Of a stretch of DNA of 64,000 bases, positions 52,601-64,000 are shown in pieces. Source of the stretch: Torreya grandis (taxonomy: Eukaryota; Streptophyta; Pinopsida; Cupressales; Taxaceae); contig JARHVA010003634.1 in assembly GCA_037957365.1 (NCBI GenBank), positions 1,706,001 through 1,770,000 on the forward strand. The letters are read 5' to 3'. Within the stretch, counting starts at the first letter, position 1; every line of letters begins with the position of its first letter. The position numbers and the translations under genes are program-made. The notes below the pieces were generated by a model, which was not told where the DNA came from, ran no database searches, and was given only the letters and a program-made list of their open reading frames with translations.

Positions 52601-53560
52601 AAAAATGTTTGGTAAATTGATTACATCTATTTGTAAAATGATTGCCCATCTGATCTTTTACAAAAGATAGTTGGAATAAATTCCATAATTAATTTTGATG
52701 GAAATTCAATGCCACACTCATATAAAATGTTAGTATAAAAATTACAATGAATATGGTAAAAAACATCGTAGTGCATTGAAATTTTAACATGTTGACTACA
52801 ACAACAAGTGGTGCATGTGTGATTTATTTTAACATAAAAAAGTTTTGCCATCTCAAAATATCTTTGAAAAATAGAAATTTGTGGATGTTTTTCCAAAAAA
52901 TTAGAGTACAATTATGTTTGAGTCATAGCTACTAAATATTTTGGATGTGGTTCAAGGTTATGAGAACCAACTCTTCTTTTCACAACATATCTTGCATTAG
53001 GCAAAACTATAGTACTATCTTTCAAAAATTGAGCAAGTAACTCTTTGAGAGTATCAATTATAGCCTTATCCTTTCATGGAAGTCTACACGATAATGCTTA
53101 TAGATCATTGTTATTAGCTTCATTAAGTATTTCATGTATTTAAATTGCTTTCATTAATATTTTTCTATTTATATCAAGTGTTCAACTTGTTTTTGAAATC
53201 AATCATTTTTATTTATTTCAGCACAAGTTATCATTATATGTCATGCAACATTATAATCTTTTTTTCATGATCTCAAGCCTATAATATGATATGCATCATG
53301 TAAATTTTCAAGATTTTCATCATCCATATTATATGTTCTTAGTTACAATGTGTATGTTATAGGTCTCATCTTAATCAATTTTATCAATGAAACAAATGGT
53401 TGACATCTTTGAATATTACACTCCAAATTATGAAAGAAATAATCCCAAATTTGTTGATCCAGTCTTCTTGAATGGAGTTCAAACATTTTGTTATGCATTG
53501 GTTTTAAAATATTTTCATTGACTTCAATTAAGTACTTGTCTTTTCTACACATAATTATTG
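52601..53560 (-). pseudogene. Unrecognised Cys/His-containing minus-strand remnant
   Basis: Minus-strand frames at 53343-53552 (MCRKDKYLIEVNENILKPMH) and 52627-52911 (MYSNFLEKHPQISIFQRYFE) are joined by coherent peptide in shifted frames. The second contains TCTTCCCSQHVKISMHYDVF and ends CKRSDGQSFYK, a cluster that could bind metal. The arrangement resembles a decayed transposon-encoded or repeat-encoded protein, but I recognise no family. Confidence 0.4.
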
Positions 53561-53799
53561 GAGGTGTTGGTAATGGTAAAGTTTGTTAAGAGGGTGTTTC
53601 AAAATTATTAATACATTCATTATTTAGATGTGTTGTTAATTTCTTCATTATATATTTTCATGAAACTTTTTTATGGTTAATTTCATCGTTATTTGTTTCC
53701 ATAAAATTTTCTTCATTCATGGGGGGTGAAGAATCATACATAGACTCATCATTAAAAAAATAAAAAAACATGGAATTTTGAATGTGAACTTCCTATTTT

Positions 53800-56520
<2,721 letters not shown>

Positions 56521-57551
56521 AAGTTTGGTAATAGTATGTTTGGAACTCCATTAAATTAATAAGTTCATTAATCAGGTGTTTTATAATTTTATATAACCTT
56601 TAGACAATGTCAAGCACTCAAAACCATCACTCCTTATGCTCACTTCTTGTCTCAATCTACCACAACTGAATGTATGAGCTATACCTTCACCCTATAAGAA
56701 AGTAAAGTCTCAAAATATCCTCAATGGAATCATCATAACTATTTCAATAATAAAATCATGTTCCATACTTAATCAACTCATCAAAACCTAGTTTAGGTCT
56801 TCATTCTTCCTTTGACCTACAAGACTATGCCTCTTGATTTTAGCTTGGCTGTACGTTATCATAGGGTCTCAGGGGTTATATATGCTTGTTTACACTTAGA
56901 GTTAAATAAGATGATCATGATCCTAATGGTGATGTTTAAAATCCATATAATCACTCCAACCTTAATTTTTCTCTTGATATACACTTTATAAAACCTCAAA
57001 TTGAGCTCTCCTTGTTGTGATTGAGACACTCTTGTTATAGGTGTCTATCTCCTTTGAATGGGTTTGTTCATGGTATAAAAGAGTTACTTTGAAGCTTGAT
57101 AGTAAACTAACACATGATCATGATTAGATTTAAATTAAGAGAGATAAAATATGACTCAATACACCAAGTTGAGATCTCTATTTCCATACCTTTATGTAGG
57201 TGTGTATGACCTGTGTACGGACTATAGGTATGCTTGGGGAGTCAAAACACAAAGTACCATTATTTCATGATGATATTCATGCCATGAATGTCAACTTGAG
57301 ATTTTATAAACCCCTCATCTTAATAGTATGGTCTTATTTCAAACTTTTTGATTTGAAAACCTCTTTTATGCTCTAATAGTAGATATATTCTACATGTACT
57401 CAGTGATTTTAGGGGCATATTTTAACTTCTTAATCACCATCCTTCCTTAGTCACTTGTCCTATAAACCTTGAAAATCTCATTATCTATATAAGAGATAAA
57501 ATATTTGTTACCCAATATGGATCAAACCATTTGATAACCCTATTTCATAAC
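56521..57551. other. Non-coding stretch, nothing recognised
   Basis: No gene or clear repeat. It could be the highly diverged remainder of the inverted LTR copy, cut by the insertion at 57552. Confidence 0.4.
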
Positions 57552-57575
57552 TGTAGAGTAATTTCTTACTCTACA
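57552..57575. other. Terminal hairpin at the element-B LTR start
   Basis: GTAGAGTAA and its exact reverse complement TTACTCTAC are separated by four bases at the extreme LTR end. In the right LTR the arms are imperfect. Confidence 0.7.
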
Positions 57576-57663
57576 TCATATTTAATTATTTTTGATTCGA
57601 GCACTGCAATTTTGGTTCTTTAGGCGGAGCGGCAAAATTTTGAAGCAAAGGGATAGTTCATTT

Positions 57664-58535
57664 TGCCCAAGTGTTGAGATGCAGCGAAAGCTGCCAAGTG
57701 TCACCCTTCGAGCAGGTCTTTTTCCCCTTCTTGTTTCCTTCGTCTCATTTTTACCTGAGTATTGGTTCAAGCAGATGCTGCCAAGCATTGCTTTCTGGGA
57801 GATAGCCGACAGTTGGCATCCCCCGAGTCACCTTTTTGTAACCTTCAAGAACTGCAGATTGTGTCATATACCTAGAAGTAGTTAAGCAAAATGCACCACG
57901 TGTCAGTACCCATGTCTCATATCAGCATCCGCACTTCATTTAGAGACTTTCACCATAAGGTAGCAGAGAAGACGAAAAGCACCAAGTGGCAGTTGTGGAG
58001 GCCCTAAAAGACCTTTTTGGAGAAAAATCACAAGCCACCACATGTCGGCATTCGGGAAGCCATGAGTCCAATTCTTTCTATTCAATGCACAAAGGCATCA
58101 TTTTATTTTGCTCAAGCACCACAAAGCAGCAGATGCTGCCAAGTGTCACTCTTCGGGTCCCCCTCTACTCCATCCATAGAAGCGGAAGATGCCACTTATC
58201 TTCCTCGAAGCCACGAAAGTCTCCACATGTCAACACTTGAGAGAATCATCACCAAGCTCTATTAACAAATATGAAATGGTGGTGGGTCTCGGGTGTTACT
58301 TTAAAAGTCTACAAAAGCTGCCAAATGTTGCCATCCATAGGAGTCTGATATATGTCCCTAATGATACCATGGCACAGCCAAAGGGGAGTGGAAAGAGCCG
58401 TGTGTCTTCGATGAATCAAGTGGAAGGTGCCAAGTGTCATTTTTTAGTGTATTCTAGGTGATCAAGGGGATTTTCAAAAAATTGACTAAGTGTCCTCTCC
58501 TATTTCAAACATAGCAGAGTGTTCCATGTATCAGT
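57664..58535. promoter_or_regulatory. Array of GCCAAGTGTCA / CCACGTGTCA-type motifs in the element-B LTR
   Basis: About twelve variants of a CCAmrTGTCA motif, for example at 57693-57704, 57894-57906, 57981-57992, 58035-58048, 58138-58149, 58221-58234, 58427-58440 and 58484-58497, spaced about 60-100 bases apart. Several contain CACGTG or ACGTG, the core of plant G-boxes. An enhancer role is inference; the repetition is visible. Confidence 0.65.
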
Positions 58536-59452
58536 TGCCAAAAGTGAAATGGAGGGAAGATCGGTTGGAGTTAATTCAAGTAGATGAAACAGTTCATCGG
58601 GTAGATTTTTTGAGCCACCCACAGCATTGAAGGCACCGTTTGTTTGTCCCCTATGAGCAAAGGATAGAGAATATTGTGCGAGAAAGAAATTATAGGGAGA
58701 CATCCAGGGATATAAAAGAAGAATTGTAAAATCTAAAAGGAAGGAGGGGGAATTCTCATATTTTTAGACTTTTAGAGTTTTTGACCAATAATATCATTTG
58801 CTTTTGTTACATTTTCCTGAGTTGAAAGGTTTATATGATTGTGTGTGTTTCTGCATCTTTTGTATGACTGGAAGATTAAATAAGAAAATTGAAAACTATG
58901 CCCTTGTTGATGTCATCTGTGTCATTTGCAAAGTAGTCTATGCTGTAGATTTTCTAGTGTTGTGATTGGAAATGTTATTTGCTTCTGTCCCATTTTCTAG
59001 AGTCTAAAGTTCTACATAACTGTGCGCGACTTCTACACCTCTAATGTGATTGGAAGATTCTATTAAGAAGATTGAACACTATGCCTTTGTTGATAATTCC
59101 TATATCTCAGCAAAAGACTCCCCTATTGTGAGCCTCTATTTCTATTATTCCAATCTTTTACATTGATCATGCACTTGTTTGCTCTTAAATGTAATAGAAT
59201 CACATAATAGTTTCACTGTGCTTAGGTTAGGATTAGGATTACTCTCAGGCGCATCGCCATTGCTAGGTTTCAATTCTTGCATTTTGCATTTCTGTTTAGT
59301 CTCCTATCCCTTTTCCCCAACACCCAATACAAAAGAAGAGACTAGCTTCTTTAAAATCTGGAGGTTGTTTTCAAGCCACATTATCCCATAGCTTGAAACT
59401 TCCCATTGTTGTTGATTAAGATCTAGCACCATTTTAAGACATCAATAGTTTT

Positions 59453-59471
59453 TGGCATGCCCAGTGGGATC
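59453..59471 (+). other. Primer-site-like sequence of element B
   Basis: TGGCATGCCCAGTGGGATC follows the left LTR by eight bases and matches the element-A site at 39086-39104. Confidence 0.65.
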
Positions 59472-59600
59472 AATCTTTCAAGGAGTTGAAGAATTTTGGT
59501 GCATTCTTCAGCCAATCTACCTTTGGAGGTTTTTATCGACACTAACAACGACTATGCATCACCAACCAATCAAGCAGTATCATCATGAAATCCCTTTGGT

Positions 59601-61010
59601 ATGTATAACTCTGTAACTCATAGCTATGAGTCTTATTCTCCTTCAAATATGTTTTATCGAGAACAAGCTTCTCCTAGAATCATGTCGAGTAATGAGGATG
59701 CATATTGTTATGAGCCACATCAGTCCTATGCCCAGTCCCTCCAATATGTCTCATCCCATGTTGAACCTAACCTTATTTTCACTTTCAAAAAAGCATTGTT
59801 GGGATTTAAAAAATATGTGTTAGAGCTTGATAACAGAAGGGGATGTGGTCAAGAAATTCCTTGTCAGGTCATCTATCAAGTGAGGGAGGTAATAAACCTG
59901 ATCAAGAGTGAGTGGGATCCCATTGAAAGGGCATATTAGCAAGATCTTACATATGAAATGTTAGATGTGTGTGGATTGATTGCATTTATAGAAGAGAGGC
60001 TAGGCGTTCATGAGAACTAGCCTTATCAAATCTACCAAACTTCATATCCACCACCACAAATTCTAGATCAGGCATATGCCACCCCTATTCATGGGCAAGA
60101 TCAAAATTGTCAAGGTCAATTCCCCAATAATGTAGAGCCCATGTCAGCAGCAAGTTGGGATGACCCCAGACCCTCACTTCTTCCTCAACTCTCCCCCACC
60201 ATTCCTCAAAAGGCTCCTCACTTCCATGAAAATTCCTATGAGCCCACTTCAGAAGAAACTTCTTAAACCACTCCCCAGATCTTTCAACATGATGACGAGT
60301 CTCTAAGTTGGACTGAAGAGGATGATGAAGCAGCTGAAAACTTTGTAGAGGAGTGCATTCAATTCATGGCTAGTCAAGAGGATTTCATCAGTATAGAGGA
60401 GGAGGAGATCACCATAGATTCTCCTTTTGATGAGCAAGAGGATAAGCTGCAAGCTTTTTCTTTAACTTCTGATGAGGAGGAGATCGTTTCTGATTTTTTC
60501 CTCACTCTGCAAGAGGATATGGAGGAACATGGACACTCCCTCGACCAAGTCATTGAGATAGGAGGCGCTGAGCTGGTTTCAGATGAAGAAGAAAGCCCTG
60601 AGATTCAAATGAGTATGCAAAAGAGATGCCAGCCTTTTAATTCATCTTTGTAAGAGGATGAAGTCATCAAAGAGCATGATGATGAAATAAAGCTGGAATA
60701 TGAAGAAGATGTGCCAAAAGATAAAGGATATCAAAAGGCACAGCATGAAGAACCAATAGCCCATGATTTCTTGATGACACCCGACAACATGAAGAACCAG
60801 TATTTGATGGGCATTCAAGGACAAGAAGAGTTCATAGGTGTCGAATACATGTTTTACTCATACTCATTTGAGTGCAGGTAGATCTGTGTGGCTGGTGTAG
60901 AGAACATTCCATCAACGACATATCTGTTGCAATCACTGGTATGGCAACACAAGTTGGTTTGTCATAAAGAGGACGTGGGAAAGTTCATTTTTGATCCCAG
61001 AGGAAAATAA
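59601..61010 (+). pseudogene. Unrecognised element-B protein (ORF1), homologous to the gene at 39282
   Basis: One frame of 470 codons from ATG 59601 to TAA 61008-61010, broken by stops including TAG 59937-59939 and TAA 60651-60653. An earlier start (ATG near 59552) in another frame may have been lost by a one-base change near 59590. Layout: a Tyr/Ser-rich N-terminus; a conserved domain at about 59787-60020 (LLGFKKYVLELD, GQEIPCQVIYQVREVINLIK, EMLDVCGLIAFIEERLGVHE); a Pro/Gln-rich middle; and a very acidic C-terminal region open at 60366-60653 (EEEEITIDSPFDEQEDKLQA), ending near YMFYSYSFECR. About 39 of 73 domain residues match element A by eye. No known family recognised. Confidence 0.75.
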
Positions 61011-61449
61011 GGATTTTAAATCAATGTAGTTAGGTAGTTTCCATTCTCACATTGCTTTGTTTTATTTTTGCTTTTCTGCTTTTCCTTTAAAATAAGCGTT
61101 TTAAATGCAGAGTCAGTGTCTTAAAAATTCTTTAATTCTTTATTCTTTGCCGCAATATTTGCTTCCCCAAATCTTTTGAAATCTCTAAGGTACCTTGTGC
61201 CACATAATGTGTCTGCCTCATTGTTTCCCAAAGATTGAGTAGGATTTGCTAACGATCATCTTAATTTAATGCTATTTGGGACTTGATAGGCCCATAAAAA
61301 TCCCTTACCAAATTTTAAAGTTTACAAACTCTCAAGCATTCCTGCGAAAATATCTTGCTCATTGTGATTGTGGCACCTAGTGAAATTTGTTGTAGCAAGC
61401 GTTTATCTTGCGAAAGGTTCATACCAGGTTATTAAAAAAAAAATTAGAG
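61011..61449 (+). other. Spacer between the two element-B genes
   Basis: No coding signal. A run of A just before ATG 61450 and T-rich sequence at 61030-61150 are the only features. Confidence 0.5.
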
Positions 61450-63195
61450 ATGGTGGGAACATCAAAAACACCTAGGAAGAGAGGAAGGGTGTAGTCCCAA
61501 TTAGACCCAGAAGAGGAAGAACAACCTTCACAACGCCTAGTGCAGAGCACTACAACTTCTCCTCAGGTAGGAATTACTCCCCCTCCTCCCTCTCAATCCA
61601 TGCCTTAAGCCTTAACATTACCCTATTTCTCCCCCTCCGTTCCCATAAAAATGCCCCTTCAACTCACCCCTAGCCAGCCAATGGTTCTCCAATATAGCCT
61701 GCCACAAGGATTTCCCTTCGTAGGGGGATATATTGCATCCCCTTCCACTTTCCAGACGTAGGCTGATGCTACAAGGAAGGCAAGAGAAGGCCGATTAGAT
61801 AAGAAGAAGAGTAAAGTGAATAAAGTGCTGGCAGTGCCACATTTGAGGTCATAATATGACCCCATTCAACAGCACCTGACGATGACCCATTTATCGCCCA
61901 ATGTTGCCAAGTCGAGTGAACAAATGTGGCTAGAAGACTACAACATGAACACAGTGGCCATTGACATGTCCTTGTTCAGGCCTCAAGACAGAGTCAAGCT
62001 CATGACTGAATCTAGTTTTGCAATCACAGAAGAATATTTAAGGATATCGAGGATACTGCAGAAGATGGAGGTTGACCTAGCCATGGAAAAGGCAAACTGC
62101 AATAGTTTGGCCAAACAAATAAACCAGAAGGATAATGAGATAGCTAGTCTATAGAAATAGTTGCAAGATACTATTTCCCTCCAGACTCAATGAGCAATTC
62201 AAGCCCAAAATGATTCTCTAAAAGCAGAGCTTGAACTTGCCAAGGGTGTAACAATAGCTCTAAGATGAGAAAATGCAACATTACAGGGAAGAATCAAATG
62301 ACTCCAACTACAGGTTACCCAATCATAGCAAGGGTTGTTGGAAGAACAGAATAAGGGTGTAGCTTTTCAAGCCCAGCTCCAGGCAGAGCAGCAACGGACC
62401 GCGCAACTAGCAATTGAGCTGGCCAAAAGCCAAGAGGTATCAAAATGGTGCATCTGGTAAAAGAACTCTACAAGTTAGCATTGGAGAGAATCTCTTTGGA
62501 GATTCTCTAGCTTAGGCCACTTTTCACCTTCCTATGCCACATGTAGTAGCTATGTCAGATGGTCGAGAATCTGGTATAGAGCGCTTTGGCCACGATCTCT
62601 TGGAGAGTCACAGACTCTCATTCTTTGATGGAGAAGCTCTACAGCTCAAGGGATGCAACATTGGTAGCCACAAGGATTCCCAATAGAATGGCTACCACAA
62701 AATGGGTCAATGAGGAGCTCAGTCGTAATGTTATAGCCAACAATTGTAGAAGTTGTCTCGATGTCATTGAAGAAGGCATCGACAAAATGAGGCAACACAT
62801 TGAAGATCTGGTGTAATTAGGCCTTCCTTCCCCATTTTTGGATGCAAGGATGGTGCTGCTGGTGGATCAAATCCAACCATTGATGCTAGCCAGGCAAAGG
62901 GATCAAACAATTTTTTAGAGCTTGCAGGATGATTCTCCAACCTCTAAGGTAAAAAATGTTCTAATCCCTATTTTTTAGCTAAAATCCAAGCTAAAAGCTA
63001 TTGCCCAGATCCTGCAAACCTTTTCACACAAAGATCTCATTAACTTGGATTTGGATTTTGATGAGTTGTAGAGAAAGGAAGGATTATCCGACCATGAGTG
63101 GTCTATCTTCCAAACAACTCTTTTGAAGCTGTAAATTTTGAAATTTTGATCGAGTGAGAGTCAGGTTCTTTTTGAGCAGGCTCAAAAGCCCTGAT
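61450..63195 (+). pseudogene. Unrecognised coiled-coil protein (ORF2) of element B
   Basis: From ATG 61450 (MVGTSKTPRKRGRV) one frame runs without frameshift to about 62455, interrupted by ten stops (such as TAG 61492, TAA 61606). It then shifts frame and continues (for example 62586-62816, then LGLPSPFLDARMVLLVDQIQ) to about 63195. Layout: a basic N-terminus, a Pro/Ser/Gln-rich region, a globular-looking part (WLEDYNMNTVAIDMSLFRPQ), then heptad-rich coiled coil (LQKMEVDLAMEKANCNSLAK near 62058-62117, AQLQAEQQRTAQLAIELAKS near 62372-62431), and a helical C-terminus. Of the ten stops five are TAG, three TGA and two TAA, as expected from decayed Gln and Arg codons. Function unknown; an oligomerising structural protein is a guess. 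Confidence 0.65.
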
Positions 63196-63208
63196 GGTCA
63201 CCAATAAC

Positions 63209-64000
63209 TATAGAGTAATTTCCTACTCTACATCATATTTAATTATTTTTTATTTGAGCACTACAATATTGGTTCTTTGGGTGAAGCGACAGAATTTTGA
63301 AGCAGAGGATCGGTTCATTTTGCCCAAGTGTTGAGATGCAGCAGAAGCTGCCAAGTGTCACCCTCTGAGCAGGTCTTTTTCCCCTTCTTGTTTCCTTCAT
63401 CTCATTTTTTCTTGAGTATTAGTTCAAGCAGATGCTGCCAAGCATCACTTTTCAGGAGACAAAGCTGATAGCTAGCATCCCCTGAGTCACCTTTTTGTAA
63501 CCTTCAAGAACTATAGATCGTGCCACATACCCAGTAGCAGTTAAGTAGAATGCACCATGTGTCAGCATCCATGTCTCATATCAGTGTCTGCACTTCATTC
63601 AGAGACTTTCACCATAAGGCATTAGAGAAAATGGAAAGCACCTAGTGGCAGTTGTGGAGGCCCTAAAAGACCTTTTTGGAGAAAAATAGCAAGCCACCAC
63701 GTGTCGGCATTCGGGAAGCCATGAGTCCAATGCTTTCCATTCAATGCACAAAGGCATCATTTTATTTTGCTCAAGTGCCATAAATCAACAGATGCTACCA
63801 AGTGTCACTCTCTGGGTCCCCCTCTACTCCATCCATAGAAGAAGTGGAAGATGCCACTTATCTTCCTCGAAGCCACAAAAGTCTCCACATGTTAACACCT
63901 GAGAGAATCATCACCAAGCTCTATTAACAAATATGAAATAGTGGTGGGTCCCGAGTGTTAATTCAAAATTATATAGAAGCTACCAAATTTTGCCATCCAT
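63209..64000 (+). repeat. Right LTR of element B, cut by the window end
   Basis: It starts TATAGAGTAATTTCC (TG decayed to TA) and aligns with 57552 onward to the last base. The minus-strand frame at 63599-63781 is LTR sequence, not a gene. Confidence 0.88.

Larger units (their letters stand above)
57552..59444 (+). repeat. Left LTR of element B
   Basis: It starts TGTAGAGTAATTTC and ends CA at about 59444. Positions 57552 onward align closely with 63209 onward. Start uncertainty is a few bases, because both copies are preceded by ATAAC. GC content is higher than in the surroundings at 57600-58700. Open frames at 57592-57885, 57986-58265, 58189-58461 and 59179-59391 are LTR sequence rather than supported genes. 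Confidence 0.88.
57552..64000 (+). mobile_element. Non-autonomous element B, relative of element A, right end outside window
   Basis: A 1.9 kb left LTR, a 3.76 kb interior and the first 792 bases of a right LTR. The primer-site-like sequence, leader and ORF1 domain match element A, but the LTRs look unrelated. The interior also holds a second, coiled-coil gene. No protease, RT, RNase H or integrase was found, so mobility would depend on another element. Confidence 0.85.

Noticed and set aside
57582..58703. Overlapping open frames of 67-97 codons in the element-B LTR
   Set aside because: The region is GC-richer, so stops are scarcer; the frames overlap and do not persist in the right LTR copy.

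Overview
This window looks like repeat-dominated nuclear DNA from a plant with a large genome. It is strongly AT-rich, I find no intact host gene, rRNA or tRNA, and nearly all of it is LTR retrotransposon sequence nested several layers deep. The 5.2 kb LTRs, Tork/Tnt1-type copia, dual-RNase-H gypsy and deeply decayed old copies would suit a gymnosperm such as a conifer or yew. That is inference only; a large-genome angiosperm is not excluded.

Layout. (1) 1-20334: a decayed Ty3/gypsy element of Tat-like type, plus strand, whose left LTR starts before the window. Its pol reads protease, an extra RNase H with visible active-site residues, reverse transcriptase, a second RNase H lacking its first Asp, then integrase. 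(2) 7724-15917: a minus-strand Ty1/copia-like element with about 1.9 kb LTRs and only a gag gene, inserted in the gypsy pol just before integrase (target duplication TAAAT/TAAAA). (3) 20335-21861: non-coding. (4) 21862-27571: a structurally complete Ty1/copia Tork/Tnt1-type element (LTRs 741 and 739 bp, target duplication AAAGA, Met-type primer site) whose polyprotein has four nonsense codons and one frameshift. (5) 27577-31950: no gene seen. (6) A truncated minus-strand copia pol, split in two (31960-33876 and 47100-47700) by (7) a 13.2 kb element at 33882-47094 with 5.2 kb LTRs, target duplication CATAT and a 2.85 kb interior carrying one unrecognised gene. (8) 47700-53560: a palindrome array and three decayed unrecognised coding remnants. 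(9) About 53800-56520: an inverted, diverged partial copy of the 5.2 kb LTR. (10) 57552-64000: another element with about 1.9 kb LTRs whose interior encodes a relative of the gene in (7) plus a coiled-coil protein; its right LTR runs off the window.

Most notable. The elements in (7) and (10) share a leader and an unrecognised protein domain (about 39 of 73 residues identical by eye), yet their LTRs look unrelated and neither shows protease, RT or integrase. They look like one family of non-autonomous elements. In the young copia element, a 12-bp palindrome cluster in the LTR reappears as an in-frame 21-bp repeat inside the polyprotein linker between integrase and RT. Throughout, most in-frame stops are the kind produced by C-to-T change in CAG, CAA or CGA codons, as expected of heavily methylated silenced elements. 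All alignments and counts here were made by eye.
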